Below, one piece after another: positions 44,421-54,184 of a stretch of 64,000 nt of DNA (within the stretch, counting starts at the first letter, position 1; each line of letters opens with the position of its first letter). This DNA comes from an uncultured archaeon (GTDB taxonomy: Archaea > Thermoproteota > EX4484-205 > JAAOZP01): NCBI GenBank assembly GCA_938045545.1, contig CALIBN010000007.1, positions 80,073 through 144,072 of the forward strand. Direction: 5' to 3'. Below the pieces are notes generated by a model, which had not been told where the DNA came from, made no database searches, and saw nothing but the letters and a program-made list of their open reading frames with translations. The position numbers and the translations under genes were made by a program.

Positions 44421-45513
44421 ATGTTTGGAATTCCAAGGCTCGAATACGCTGACTTCCTTCTTGAAAAAGGTTTTAAAGATATTGTTGTTAGTTATGATCC
44501 GGGGCTGGTCAAAGGATTACGGGATAAGGGCTTTTCGGATTGACAACGAGTTTCGAGATCCGAAGTTTCTAGCGGAGGACCCGTATGGTAGGAAGAACAT
44601 ATGGTTTGGATCTGGATGCCCTAATAATCCTGACATAAGGCGTAAGACACTCCAGCAGGTTTCCGAGATCCTTGAGAAACATGATGTCAGCAGCATTTTG
44701 CTTGACGGAATCCGATTTGCATCTGTGGGCAGTGGGATTGAGGCTTTCGCGACGTGTTTCTGTGAAAATTGTAGGAATAAGGCTGAGGAATACGGCTATC
44801 GTTTTGAAGAGATGAAGCAGTCGGTTGAAAAAATGCTCAATGCTTTCCACGATTTTAAACAGGCTTGGGAGGTTTGCAAGCATACCGTTCTTCCCCAGTA
44901 GGTTTCATGGATCTTGTCACAGAGGGGCGTGGCCTGTTTGATTGGCTTGAGTTTCGAGAACGCAGTGTTGTGGAGTTCATAATAAGTTAGAAACATGATC
45001 AAGTCGTACAGTAGGAAGACTGGCCTTGGTGCCTACGTTTTCACTCCTTCACTAGCCTTTCTGGTCGGCCAGAACTACCGGAAGTTTTGGCGCTACCTGG
45101 ATATCGTTAAACCCATGGTTTACAGGAAGGGGCGTGGTGTCGCCTGCCTAAACTTTGAACTGGCTAAACTCGCTGAAGACTTGCTCCGTTGGAATCCATG
45201 GCTGGCTGAGGCTGAGCTTATAGACATGCTCTACCGGATTTTCGGCTTCCGAGGAGAGGAGTATCCTCTAAGCGTCAATAGGCTGTTTGAAGATTGCCTA
45301 CCCGTATCTGTGCTTAAAGTCGAGTTTCAAGCCGCTAAAAAGCTAATAGCGGGCAGGAGCGAGCTTCACCCCATTACAATGCTGGACGACCCGCAAATCG
45401 AACAGGCTGTTAAACTCGCTACAGAAACAGGATTGGATGGGATCGACTTCTTTTCCTTCCGAGAGGAGGAGAAAAACAGGATTAGCAGGATTTCGGAGGC
45501 AATTGGGAAATGA
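44421..45513 (+). pseudogene. Decayed TIM-barrel glycosidase-like gene (copy of the next gene)
   Basis: The ATG at 44421 gives 'FGIPRLEYADFLLEKGFKD', which shifts frame near 44520 to 'FRIDNEFRDPKFLAEDPYG ... SILLDGIRFAS ... CFCENC'. After 44901 the match continues in another frame with 'MDLVTEGRGLFDWLEF'. It shifts again at about 44985 to 'GLGAYVFTPSLAFLVGQNYRKF' and on to 45513. The order and motifs match the intact protein that follows ('VVLDFIRFES', 'CFCPSC', 'LLAGQNYRAL'), so this is a broken paralogue from a tandem duplication. The pseudogene stop overlaps the start codon of the intact copy. Confidence 0.75.
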
Positions 45514-46790
45514 AACCCATAGGTGCTTTCATCAGCCTTAAAACTCTGAAAGAGTGTGGAAACAGGCTTCTGGAGGATTACGGGATAGAGTATGCGCATA
45601 CGCACCTGCCTGTTTTCCCAGACGAGGTTAAAGAGCTCTACAACGGTGTGAGGTGTCTCCCGGAAAACTTTGAGAAAGAATCCTACAGTGATCTTAAGAG
45701 GCTTCTCGAAGAGTTACGCGGAGTAGGCTTGAAATTCTTCGCCAGCTATCCTGTTTTCAGCAGGCCCGAGATAGCTAGAAGAGGACCCGAGTATTCCGCA
45801 TGGACCATGCTTGGAAAGCCTCATTATGCTAGAGCCTGTCCGACAAACCCTGATGTTTTAAGAAGAATAGTCGCGGATCTTCGAAGCCTCGTGAGACTAT
45901 ACGGGGTGGATGGGGTTGTGCTCGACTTCATCAGGTTTGAAAGCCCAATGGCTGGCTTAGACTATTTTCTAACATGCTTCTGCCCTAGTTGCTGTGAAGA
46001 AATGAAGAGCCTAGGTTACGACCCGGTTTCCATCAAGAGAGACTGGCTAGGCATGATAGACTTCCTTGGCAAGGGAGAGTTTCCTAAGGAGATAGTTAGG
46101 CAGGGAACCTTAAGCACGCCGGATGTTCTGGACCTTTACAATGAGTTTCCAGGGGTGTTTGAATGGTTCAAGTATAGGAGCGAATATATTGAGAACGTTG
46201 TTAAGATTTTCTCTTCAGCAGTCAAGGAGGAAGGTGGTTGTGGAACAGTCATCGGCGCCAATCTTTTATCACCGTGGTGGAGCCTGCTGGCCGGCCAAAA
46301 CTATAGGGCTCTCAGCCGAATTCTCGACATTGTTGAGCCGATGCTCTATTTTGACTGGATGCAGTGGGAGGGGTTGACAGCGGTCAAGGAGCTCAGCCAT
46401 ACTTACGGCGTCGACAAGGATCTTCTCAGCAAGTTTTACTACGTGGCTACAGGGTTGAGCACCATAGTTCAGCCACGTAACTACGATGAAACAAGGCTCT
46501 CAGGACTACCTTCAAGTTCAATAGAGGCAGGCCTTATGAAAATCTCCTGCTGGAATGTTGGGGGAGCTAGAATATGGCCGGTCGTGTTGATCCTCCGCAC
46601 TGACTTCGTGCATCATCTGCTTGGTGAACGTATTTCAAACATCTCTATGGCCACTAGAGAGTTCTTTGCGGAGAGTGTTAAGTCGGCGGTACGCGGCCAT
46701 GCCGACGGGCTAGTATACTGGAACTTTGACGGTGCTGAGAAAGATGTTGTACGGGAGCTTTACACTGTTTGGAGGACTGAAAGCCTGTAA
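45510..46790 (+). CDS. TIM-barrel glycosidase-like protein with CxCxxC motif
   Basis: A 426-residue protein. 'VDGVVLDFIRFESP' resembles the 'D-x-x-x-x-D-x-x-R' strand of the putative glycosidase families GHL10 and DUF4015, and 'TCFCPSCCEEM' provides a C-x-C-x-x-C group. This is a frequent structural or metal site in such barrels and in GH42. 'VEPMLYFDWMQWEG' would form a later strand. I cannot place it in a numbered GH family or name catalytic acids with confidence; the Asp of 'VLDFIRF' is a candidate. There is no signal peptide. The start codon overlaps the stop of its decayed tandem copy. Confidence 0.6.
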   Translation: MKPIGAFISLKTLKECGNRLLEDYGIEYAHTHLPVFPDEVKELYNGVRCLPENFEKESYSDLKRLLEELRGVGLKFFASYPVFSRPEIARRGPEYSAWTMLGKPHYARACPTNPDVLRRIVADLRSLVRLYGVDGVVLDFIRFESPMAGLDYFLTCFCPSCCEEMKSLGYDPVSIKRDWLGMIDFLGKGEFPKEIVRQGTLSTPDVLDLYNEFPGVFEWFKYRSEYIENVVKIFSSAVKEEGGCGTVIGANLLSPWWSLLAGQNYRALSRILDIVEPMLYFDWMQWEGLTAVKELSHTYGVDKDLLSKFYYVATGLSTIVQPRNYDETRLSGLPSSSIEAGLMKISCWNVGGARIWPVVLILRTDFVHHLLGERISNISMATREFFAESVKSAVRGHADGLVYWNFDGAEKDVVRELYTVWRTESL

Positions 46791-46799
46791 GCATAGCTG

Positions 46800-49727
46800 C
46801 TAAAGTATTTTTAAAGTGATTATTTCCCTGTTGCAATAAGTAAACTCTAAGCAATTTCTATATGCCTTAACATCCCTGTCAACCTCGTTTAATTCAAGCA
46901 GATCTAGGGATTCTACGCTCCGCACCTTGGTGGAAAGGTCGATACGCGTCCTACCCCTCGCATTATAGAACTCGTAAAGCCTTAAAACAATACCGTCCCC
47001 ATCCTCTGCTGCTTTCACAGCCTCCAGCATCAGGTTGTCAGAGCCTATTTTCAAGAAGCTTTTACTGTTTTTCTTCCCCGTAACCACCCTCAATGGAACA
47101 TTGAGCTCGTATGCCCTCCTTAATACTCCTGCATCCTTCCAGTCTCCAACATGAGGGTATATGGAGTAGGTGAAGACTGTTTCCTCAAGGTCTGTCGAGG
47201 GGTCTGGAAAAACAGGTGTTCTTGTGAGCGAAAGCCCTATTGAAGAGCCTTCTATAGAGACCCCGTATTTCCCATCGTTCAACAACGCTACACCATAGCT
47301 GTGCTCAGAAAGATCAACCATTTTCTGCATCGCCACCTCGTATTTCGCCTTCTCCCACGAAGTATTCCTAGTTGTAGGTCTTTCAGTAACTCCGAATGGA
47401 ACGTCTGAAACAGCCTTCTCCGTGTTCACGTCGAAGTCAAACCAGGTTTTAACCAGCAGCTCCCTATCCCTCATGTTAATAGTGGTTTTGAAATCAATCC
47501 TTCTAGAGTCCGAGAAGATTCTAACCTCCTGTTTGATCTCAGACCTTCTGAACGGATAAATAAAGCATATGGACACCATTAACGGGCCTTTGCAGGCAAT
47601 CCAACTCCTCGAGGCAGTTATTTCGAAAGAGGTTTCCTTATAACCCTTTTCGATATTCCAAGCATCAGCCCACCCCGGGATATTCTCGTAAGCAACAAGC
47701 TTGTTCCCAGGGTTTTTCAAAACTTCTCTACAGGCTTCCTTATCCAATATGGAAATAAGCCTTCCATTTTTCGAAACCCTTATCGTGAAAAACTTGTTCT
47801 CAACCAAGTAGGAATCATCTTCCTCCGTAATCCCCACGTGAGACGCTGGAGCCATGTTGAGCGGGGCATAACCGAGTGAGGGTGCTCTCACCCTCAGCAA
47901 GAAGCCTTCGGGAATCTTCTGAGAGCCCTCAACTTCCTCTTCTAGAATAACGTAGTCCTCCCTGTCCCAGGGCAGAGAGTTGAAAACCAGTTTCGAGCGT
48001 CCTTCTCCCGCTATTTTGCTCAAGGCTTCTCCAGCAATCCTCTCCGCCTCAGAGACCACTTTTTCAAGCTCAGGATAAGCCTCGCTATAAACCTCCCTTA
48101 TAGAGGAGCCCGGCAGGACATCGTGAAACTGGTTTTTAAGCAGGGTTTTCCAAAGCCTTGAAAACTTTTCCCTATCATAGGTTCCGGCAAAAGTTGCCCA
48201 TGTTTCCGCCTCCCTTAAAGACAGCTCCGCCCTCCTGTTTAAAAGCTTCATCTTAGAATGAGAAGTGAAAACACCCCTGTGATCCTCAAGATAGAGCTCC
48301 CCTCTCCATTCTTCAGAAACAGGTTCGTGCACTATTGCTTCCAATGATCCTTTAAGCTCCACCCTAGGTAAGATCGGGAGCGAGCCTACCGCCTCCGCTC
48401 TCAAAAGCATTTCTTCAGTAGGGCCGCCTCCACCGTCTCCATAGCCGTAAGAGTAAAGCATAGGGTGATCCTTGTTAACCCAGTTTTGCCACTGCTCGTA
48501 AACACTGTCTGCTGTGAAATCAGAATTGTAGCCACCCTTCCCGTGGCCGAATGCAACTGCCTTAAGCCTGCTGTTGTCTGGGCCGATCCAGAGGAACACG
48601 TTGTAGGGGAAAGTATTCGTATCATTCCAGAATACCTTATGGGTTGCGAAAACCTTAACGCCTCCAAGCCTGGCTGCCTGGGGAAGTGTAGGTGAAAATC
48701 CGAAAGTGTCTGGAAGCCAGAGCACCTCGGCGGTCCTTCCGAAATTCTCAATGTAAAACCTTTGAGAATATAAGAGTTGTCTAGCAAGCGATTCGCCGGA
48801 TATCATTTGAGTGTCGAACTCCACCCAGCCTGCTCCAAGTATCCACTTCCCCTCTGTGATTTTCTCCCTGACTCTCTCGAAGATCGAAGGCTCATCGCTC
48901 TTGATCCAGTCGTAATATATGGCAGCGCTCTGAATATACTTAAAATCATAATGCTCCATCAGAGTTAACAATGTGGAAAATGTTCTGAAAACCTTTCTCT
49001 TAGTCTCCTCGAAGGGCCAGAGCCACGCGGTGTCGATGTGTGCGTGAGCAAGCGCAACCATGTCTCCCCTCTTACCGTATTTTTCAACAAGATTTTTCAG
49101 ACTATTCTTAAGCAGGCTGAGAGCCCTCCCGTATTTTTCCAGACCCTGCTCCTCGAAGAAAATCGGGGCAATATCGTCGGACAATAATCTTGGAACACTA
49201 TCGAGCCCTCCTATCATCGCCTTGAAAGCAGTGGCTAAGGAAACCTGCTCTTTAGAAACAGTTTCAAAAGGTGCTTCTCTGAGAGCGTTGCTCAACACCC
49301 TTAGAAGATCCTGCTTAAGCTCCTCATCCTTAGTTGCGCGAATCAGCTCTAAAATGGATCTTCCATAAGCCCAGAGCCTTAAAGCCTCCATGTTTCTGTT
49401 TACGCCAACAGGCTTGCCCGGGTGAACATCCACTTTTTCACCGAAAGCGAGGAAAGGTGAGAACTCGGCTTCCACCAGGTGATTGCCCTCCGGTATCGGT
49501 ATGGCGTAATGATACCCGTCGAGGGAGAAATATGGTTTCGAATCCAGTTTTACCAATGCAGAACCCTTGTACTCCAGCACTACGAGCTGAAAGTTTTCCC
49601 CCGCGGCGTTTAAAGCTATTTTCGCCCTGTTATTATCGAAAGAATCCCATTCGAGCATTATGATGTTCCTAAAGGAGGCGGCGTGCAAGAGGGCGAGTCT
49701 TGCTTCAAGTTCTTGAATAGTCCGCAT
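46800..49727 (-). CDS. GH38 alpha-mannosidase (first)
   Basis: A 975-residue class II alpha-mannosidase. The zinc-binding motif 'HAHIDTAWLWP' gives H228 and D232 as ligands, and the nucleophile is D340 in 'LPDTFGFSPTLPQ'. 'GYGDGGGGPT' is the third family motif with the remaining metal-site region. The C-terminal beta domains (about residues 560-975) are typical. The enzyme removes alpha-mannose from glycans or stored oligosaccharides in the cytoplasm; no signal peptide is present. A palindromic TATA box at 49747-49758 predicts leaderless mRNA from the ATG at 49727. It is convergent with the TIM-barrel gene and shares only moderate similarity with the second GH38 at 56828. Confidence 0.92.
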   Translation of the reverse strand: MRTIQELEARLALLHAASFRNIIMLEWDSFDNNRAKIALNAAGENFQLVVLEYKGSALVKLDSKPYFSLDGYHYAIPIPEGNHLVEAEFSPFLAFGEKVDVHPGKPVGVNRNMEALRLWAYGRSILELIRATKDEELKQDLLRVLSNALREAPFETVSKEQVSLATAFKAMIGGLDSVPRLLSDDIAPIFFEEQGLEKYGRALSLLKNSLKNLVEKYGKRGDMVALAHAHIDTAWLWPFEETKRKVFRTFSTLLTLMEHYDFKYIQSAAIYYDWIKSDEPSIFERVREKITEGKWILGAGWVEFDTQMISGESLARQLLYSQRFYIENFGRTAEVLWLPDTFGFSPTLPQAARLGGVKVFATHKVFWNDTNTFPYNVFLWIGPDNSRLKAVAFGHGKGGYNSDFTADSVYEQWQNWVNKDHPMLYSYGYGDGGGGPTEEMLLRAEAVGSLPILPRVELKGSLEAIVHEPVSEEWRGELYLEDHRGVFTSHSKMKLLNRRAELSLREAETWATFAGTYDREKFSRLWKTLLKNQFHDVLPGSSIREVYSEAYPELEKVVSEAERIAGEALSKIAGEGRSKLVFNSLPWDREDYVILEEEVEGSQKIPEGFLLRVRAPSLGYAPLNMAPASHVGITEEDDSYLVENKFFTIRVSKNGRLISILDKEACREVLKNPGNKLVAYENIPGWADAWNIEKGYKETSFEITASRSWIACKGPLMVSICFIYPFRRSEIKQEVRIFSDSRRIDFKTTINMRDRELLVKTWFDFDVNTEKAVSDVPFGVTERPTTRNTSWEKAKYEVAMQKMVDLSEHSYGVALLNDGKYGVSIEGSSIGLSLTRTPVFPDPSTDLEETVFTYSIYPHVGDWKDAGVLRRAYELNVPLRVVTGKKNSKSFLKIGSDNLMLEAVKAAEDGDGIVLRLYEFYNARGRTRIDLSTKVRSVESLDLLELNEVDRDVKAYRNCLEFTYCNREIITLKIL

Positions 49728-49746
49728 GAGGCCCCTCAGTTGCAGG

Positions 49747-49758
49747 ATTTATATAAAT
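49747..49758 (-). promoter_or_regulatory. TATA box of the first GH38 gene
   Basis: The palindrome ATTTATATAAAT is centred 25-26 bases before the ATG at 49727 on the minus strand. The PIG-L gene ends 32 bases upstream of it on the same strand, so the mannosidase may also be transcribed by read-through. Confidence 0.55.
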
Positions 49759-49789
49759 CTTTTGAGAGTAGCCCATGCTAGCTGCTTTA

Positions 49790-50563
49790 TTATTCTCTTA
49801 TGAAATGGCCTGCCCCCACTCTAAACATTCTCATGGGTTCTACGCATCTTCCTTTTTTCCTATTCTTTCTCCTCAAGTTTCTAACCAACTCCTTTTTCAC
49901 TTCCTCTAAACCCTTCTTCGTAAGATCCACCGGAAACGATAAGGACAGTTGGCTCTCATGTCTCATGATTGCCTCAGCTTTCTTATCTACATGTTTGGCG
50001 ATGTCGATGAAAAGATTTGGGCTATCCGTAGCGAACAAGAGTATGAAATCAGGCTTATGAGCTTCAATTCCTGAAAGAATTTGCTCCTTGTAGAAGTTCG
50101 GCATGCCAGCGAAAACCGTCGCCTCCGAAGCCATAAGTCCAGTAACCCTGTGGTCAGGATGTATTTCGTAAGGAAGCCAAGCGTCCAGCGTCATGACAAT
50201 TTTCGGCTTAACCGTTCTTATTATTTCAATAAGCCTCCCTCTTAATTCGAGAGAAGGATATAGGTCGCCATCAGGATATCCTAGGAAGAACAGGTCCTTT
50301 ACGCCAAGCACATCTGCCGCGGCCCTCTGCTCCCTCCTCCTAGTCTCGCTTAAAACCTTAGGATCTACGTTCACGTCGAAAGTTCCCTTGCTTCCATCAG
50401 TCACAGTAGCGTAATTTACAACGCATCCTTCTTCAACCATCCTCGCTATGGTTCCGCCAACATAGTACTCCGCATCGTCAGGATGAGCTTGAATAACTAA
50501 GACTATGTCTCCTTTCCCCCATATCTTTTTTGATCCGGCTCTCGCCATGACTGTGGCGGGCAT
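49790..50563 (-). CDS. PIG-L/LmbE-family N-acetylglucosaminyl deacetylase-like
   Basis: A 257-residue zinc deacetylase of the PIG-L family (BshB, MshB, DIG/DAC). The zinc motif 'AHPDDAE' (26-32, with H27 and D30) and the second motif 'HPDH' (135-138) are both present. The family removes acetyl groups from GlcNAc-containing molecules such as glycolipids, chitobiose or thiol precursors. In this glycan island, deacetylation of an N-acetylhexosamine is the most likely role. The ATG at 50563 was used, although Met6 (50548) is equally possible. It precedes the GH38 gene on the same strand and is divergent from the helical glycosidase-like gene across 69 bases. Confidence 0.88.
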   Translation of the reverse strand: MPATVMARAGSKKIWGKGDIVLVIQAHPDDAEYYVGGTIARMVEEGCVVNYATVTDGSKGTFDVNVDPKVLSETRRREQRAAADVLGVKDLFFLGYPDGDLYPSLELRGRLIEIIRTVKPKIVMTLDAWLPYEIHPDHRVTGLMASEATVFAGMPNFYKEQILSGIEAHKPDFILLFATDSPNLFIDIAKHVDKKAEAIMRHESQLSLSFPVDLTKKGLEEVKKELVRNLRRKNRKKGRCVEPMRMFRVGAGHFIRE

Positions 50564-50602
50564 AAGGCAAGTAAAAAATCTTCCGCCGATGGCTGAAAAT
50601 AT

Positions 50603-50613
50603 GCTTAAATAAG
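50603..50613 (+). promoter_or_regulatory. TATA box of the gene at 50633
   Basis: GCTTAAATAAG is centred 25 bases before the ATG at 50633, predicting leaderless transcription. The same A/T block read in reverse (CTTATTTAAGC) could serve the divergent PIG-L gene with a longer leader. Confidence 0.5.
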
Positions 50614-50632
50614 ACTGTAAAAGCGAAAAACC

Positions 50633-52576
50633 ATGGGAAGGCTAATACTGTGTTGTTCGCCTGAAAACGACCTGCACATGATACTCGGCGAAACCGGAAA
50701 ACCCTTGTCACGTCATGACTGCTTAAACAAGGCGGTTGACAATGCTTCTCACGGTGACGGGGTACTTGCCCTATCCGACTCGTATCCTGTTTCAAGGCTT
50801 AGGTTGGAGCCAACTCTGCTGGAAAAGATTGAAGAAAAGGATTTAAAGCTCTACGTAGAGTATCCATTAGCTCTTCCTGGTATTGTGTTCGGTGAGCCGA
50901 GGACTGTGGAGTGGGAAAGACTGGTTGTCACATCCAGGTTTTTCGAACCGGAGCTCCCTCGCATGAGCATATTGAACATGCATGACTGCTGGTTCCTGCC
51001 TGTTGAAGAAATGGACTCTCACCTAATGCTGGCGAAGGTTGCAGGATACGATAAAGCGGTTTTCGGCCTTCCTGAGGACTCGCATCCCGTTCTCTTCGAG
51101 CATTCTAAAAACATAATGGTTTCAACAAGTAAGCTGAGCCAGTTTAGAACAGGAAGATACGCCCCCAGCGTGGCTTGGAAGCAGGTGTGGATCAAGCTGT
51201 TGAAATGGTTAACTGGAGAAACATATGATTTATCCTGGGTCCCGACGGTTAGAACAGCATTTGGAAAAAGCGAACCGTTGCCCGCGCATGTTGAGAAAGA
51301 GGCTTACAGGAGGTCTGTAGAATGGTTCCGTAAACATGTTCTCTTCAGCGTTGAGAGAAACAGGGGGGTGATTGAGGGATACCAATCCAATATAGATTAC
51401 GAGGGGCATCAGCTTAAGAGGGTGCTGATACGTTCAGACTGCTTGGCTGAGGCAGCCATGGTGTTCGCCTACGACTGGAGGCTAACAGGAAACCCGAGGA
51501 GCAGGCTGATTGCCACCAGGATCCTCGACTACGTATGGTCCTTTCAACAGTCTGAAAAGAACAGTCCCGCATACGGATTGGTAAACTGGATGGAGGGGCT
51601 CCCCGTCTTCTACGGGGATGACAATGCGAGAGTAATTCTTTCAACGCTTTCAGCCAGCAACAGTCTAGGGGAGGACAGGTGGGATAGACCCCTAGCCCTC
51701 TGTCTTCTCGCAAACCTTAGGACGACTGGCCCACTGGGGTTCAGAAGGAACAGGATCGACCTCCCGGACCTGGTTGGAAACGGTTGGGAATACTACTGGA
51801 AAAACCCTATCACCTCTTATTCTCCGCACTACCAGGCCTATCTCTGGGCTTGTTTCCTATGGGGTTTCCTACTAACCGGGTGCCAGGGTTTCCTTGAGAA
51901 AACTGTCAACGCGATCCGGATGACTGTTGAGAAATACCCGGATTGGAGGTGGACGAATGGGCTTACCCAAGAACTCGCCAGGATGACTCTGCCTTTAGCA
52001 TTCCTGATTCGGGTTGAAGATAATCCTGAACACCGGGAGTGGGTTGATAAAATAGGCGGGGAACTCGTCTCCCAGCAGCAGTCTTGTGGCGCTATTAGAG
52101 AACTGCTGGGCCCCGAGGGGAAGGGGCAGTACCCGCCGCCCAGCTCAAACGAGCAGTATGGCACGACGGAGGCTCCGGTAATCCAGGAGAACGGGGATCC
52201 GGCGTGCGACCTGCTTTACACCTCCAACTTTGCTTTTCTCGGCTTACACGAGCTGGCTTCCGCATGCGAAAGCCTAAGGTTTAAACAGGCGGAAGACCGG
52301 TTGGCAGAATTCCTATGCAGGATACAGCTTCGTTCAGAAGACCACCCTTATTTAGAGGGCTGCTGGATGCGGAGTTTCGACTACGAGAAATGGGAGTACT
52401 GGGGAAGCTCGTCGGACACAGGCTGGGGCGCGTGGAGCGTTGAATCAGGCTGGACGAGCAGCTGGATTACTGCCGTCTTTGCAATGCGTCTGCTTAATGA
52501 GTCCCTCTTTAACCTTAAAAGGAGGAGCGAGTTTAAACAAGAGTTTGAAGAGGTCTTCAACACCATGTTACCGTGA
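50633..52576 (+). CDS. Putative six-hairpin (alpha/alpha) glycosidase-like protein
   Basis: A 647-residue cytoplasmic protein of no family I can name. Residues 1 to about 200 look like an alpha/beta domain ('GRLILCCSPENDL', 'HGDGVLALSDSYP'), perhaps ThuA- or amidotransferase-like. Residues about 225-640 are rich in Trp/Tyr-containing helical repeats: 'SVEWFRKHVLFSVE', 'EAAMVFAYDWRLTGNPR', 'HYQAYLWACFLWGFLLTG' and 'SDTGWGAWSVESGWTSSWI'. That pattern is typical of (alpha/alpha)6 barrels in glycosidases and lyases. 'EGYQSNIDYEGHQ' may hold active-site acids. It lies between the PIG-L/GH38 pair and a flavoprotein, so a role in the same glycan pathway is likely. Confidence 0.5.
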   Translation: MGRLILCCSPENDLHMILGETGKPLSRHDCLNKAVDNASHGDGVLALSDSYPVSRLRLEPTLLEKIEEKDLKLYVEYPLALPGIVFGEPRTVEWERLVVTSRFFEPELPRMSILNMHDCWFLPVEEMDSHLMLAKVAGYDKAVFGLPEDSHPVLFEHSKNIMVSTSKLSQFRTGRYAPSVAWKQVWIKLLKWLTGETYDLSWVPTVRTAFGKSEPLPAHVEKEAYRRSVEWFRKHVLFSVERNRGVIEGYQSNIDYEGHQLKRVLIRSDCLAEAAMVFAYDWRLTGNPRSRLIATRILDYVWSFQQSEKNSPAYGLVNWMEGLPVFYGDDNARVILSTLSASNSLGEDRWDRPLALCLLANLRTTGPLGFRRNRIDLPDLVGNGWEYYWKNPITSYSPHYQAYLWACFLWGFLLTGCQGFLEKTVNAIRMTVEKYPDWRWTNGLTQELARMTLPLAFLIRVEDNPEHREWVDKIGGELVSQQQSCGAIRELLGPEGKGQYPPPSSNEQYGTTEAPVIQENGDPACDLLYTSNFAFLGLHELASACESLRFKQAEDRLAEFLCRIQLRSEDHPYLEGCWMRSFDYEKWEYWGSSSDTGWGAWSVESGWTSSWITAVFAMRLLNESLFNLKRRSEFKQEFEEVFNTMLP

Positions 52577-52598
52577 GAAGAATAGTGTTCAACGGAGT

Positions 52599-53927
52599 CT
52601 ATTTCAACGATACTCTTGCAGCAACTATTAAAGGATCCCAAACAGGGTTGAAAGGCGGAGCATAGGGTAAGTCTGAGAAGACGAGTTGTTTCGGAGTAAA
52701 CCTGTTCATGATTGCCAGCGTTAATGCCGCGATCCTTCCCCAAACACCCTCGTAACCAACTACCTGCCCGCCTATGATTACATTGCTAGACTTCTCAAGG
52801 ATCAGCTTAACCCATAGATCCCTGCCACCCGGATAGTAGCCGGCTCTTGACCTCGCCTTAATTAAGACACTCTTTGTTTCAACACCATACTTCTTAGCCT
52901 CCTCCTCTCCCAAGCCTGTTCTGCCTATTTCAAGGTCGAAAACTTTGGTGATGGCGCTCCCAACCACGCCTGGGAACTCCTCGCTTCCACCCGCCGCGTT
53001 AGCACCCGCAACATACCCCATTTTGTTAGCGGTTTGAGCCAGAGGAATATAGACAGGCTGGTTTAACACTATATGGTTCGCCTCACTATTGTCGCCCGCA
53101 GCGAAAACTCCCTTCACGCTGGTCTCCATCCTGCTGTTAGTCTTTATCGCCCCGCTTTCACCGAGCTCGACACCGATTCTCTTGGCTAAGGCAACATTCG
53201 GCTTCACGCCGACAGCAATGACTGCAAGATCCGTTTCGTATTCAACATCCTCGGTAACAACCTTTTCAACCCTCCCGTCCCCCTTTAAGCCGACAACCCT
53301 CTTATTCAACTCAAGCCTGACACCATTCTTTTTAAGCTCCCGGCTTACTATCTCGGCCAACTCAGGGTCGATATTGGGCATTGGACGCGGCAGAAGCTCG
53401 AGGACAGTAACCTCTCTGCCCGCTCTTTTAAAGTTCTCGGCCAGCTCAAGCCCTATGTAGCCAGCACCAATTATCGTCACTCTCTTTGAGCGAGCAAGGT
53501 CTTCCTTCAGCTTAACTGCGCCATCCAGGAAGCGAACAGTGTAAACGCCGTTAAGACCCAACCCCTCAATTTTAGGAACAACAGGCCTAGCCCCGGTGGC
53601 TAGAACAAGAGTATCAAACCCAACCTCCCTTTCCTCGCCTTTTTCAGAAACGTAAACCACCCTTTTCGAAGAAACGTTAATGTCCTTAACGTAAGAGTTT
53701 GTAAGGACTTCCACCTTTCTGCTTCTCCTAAACTCCTCGGGAGTATATGTTACTAGTCTCGAAACATCTTCGACGAGACCTCCTAGATAATAGGGTATTC
53801 CGCAGGAACCATAGGAAACATGTCTCGAAGCCTCTAACAGGGTTATGTCTGCAGTAGGATTAACTCTCCTAGCGCTTGCCGCCGCAGCCATGCCGGCAGC
53901 CCCGCCTCCAATCACTACTATTTTCAA
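52599..53927 (-). CDS. CoA-disulfide reductase / NADH oxidase-like flavoprotein
   Basis: A 442-residue pyridine-nucleotide disulfide oxidoreductase of the Nox/CoADR group. The FAD motif 'GGGAAGMAAA' is at residues 7-16, the single redox Cys is C42 in 'SYGSCGIPYY', and the NAD motif 'IIGAGYIGLELAE' is near 150. The second FAD motif is 'GVFAAGD', and the C-terminal dimerisation domain is complete. Archaeal homologues reduce CoA disulfides, polysulfide or O2. The start is a TTG because 'LKIVVIGGG' is the exact family N-terminus and no ATG lies upstream. It is convergent with the helical protein gene, so functional linkage is weak; it may serve redox homeostasis. Confidence 0.88.
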   Translation of the reverse strand: MKIVVIGGGAAGMAAAASARRVNPTADITLLEASRHVSYGSCGIPYYLGGLVEDVSRLVTYTPEEFRRSRKVEVLTNSYVKDINVSSKRVVYVSEKGEEREVGFDTLVLATGARPVVPKIEGLGLNGVYTVRFLDGAVKLKEDLARSKRVTIIGAGYIGLELAENFKRAGREVTVLELLPRPMPNIDPELAEIVSRELKKNGVRLELNKRVVGLKGDGRVEKVVTEDVEYETDLAVIAVGVKPNVALAKRIGVELGESGAIKTNSRMETSVKGVFAAGDNSEANHIVLNQPVYIPLAQTANKMGYVAGANAAGGSEEFPGVVGSAITKVFDLEIGRTGLGEEEAKKYGVETKSVLIKARSRAGYYPGGRDLWVKLILEKSSNVIIGGQVVGYEGVWGRIAALTLAIMNRFTPKQLVFSDLPYAPPFNPVWDPLIVAARVSLK

Positions 53928-54184
53928 ACTATTGCTTCCGGCAATTGTTTATCCGGTTACTATTAAGTTTTAATCGAATTTCAAACTTAAATATCTTGAT
54001 GCTTAAACAAGATTCGCCTTTTTTCATAAAGCTTTTAGACGCCTCTACAAATGCTACTATGCTTTCCTCTCGAGTTGCTACCATATGTCGCGTCCCTGCT
54101 TGAAAGCCAGCGGTTATTTAGAATTAATATTATGCTGGTTCTTAGAATAAACTTAATAAATAAGTATTGGCGAAAAAAACGTAA

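Noticed and set aside
53929-54084. 51-codon minus-strand frame upstream of the flavoprotein gene ('MVATREESIVAFVEASKSF...')
   Set aside because: It has no TATA box or ribosome binding site, its 3' half runs through the A/T-rich promoter of the flavoprotein gene, and no family fits. Probably chance.
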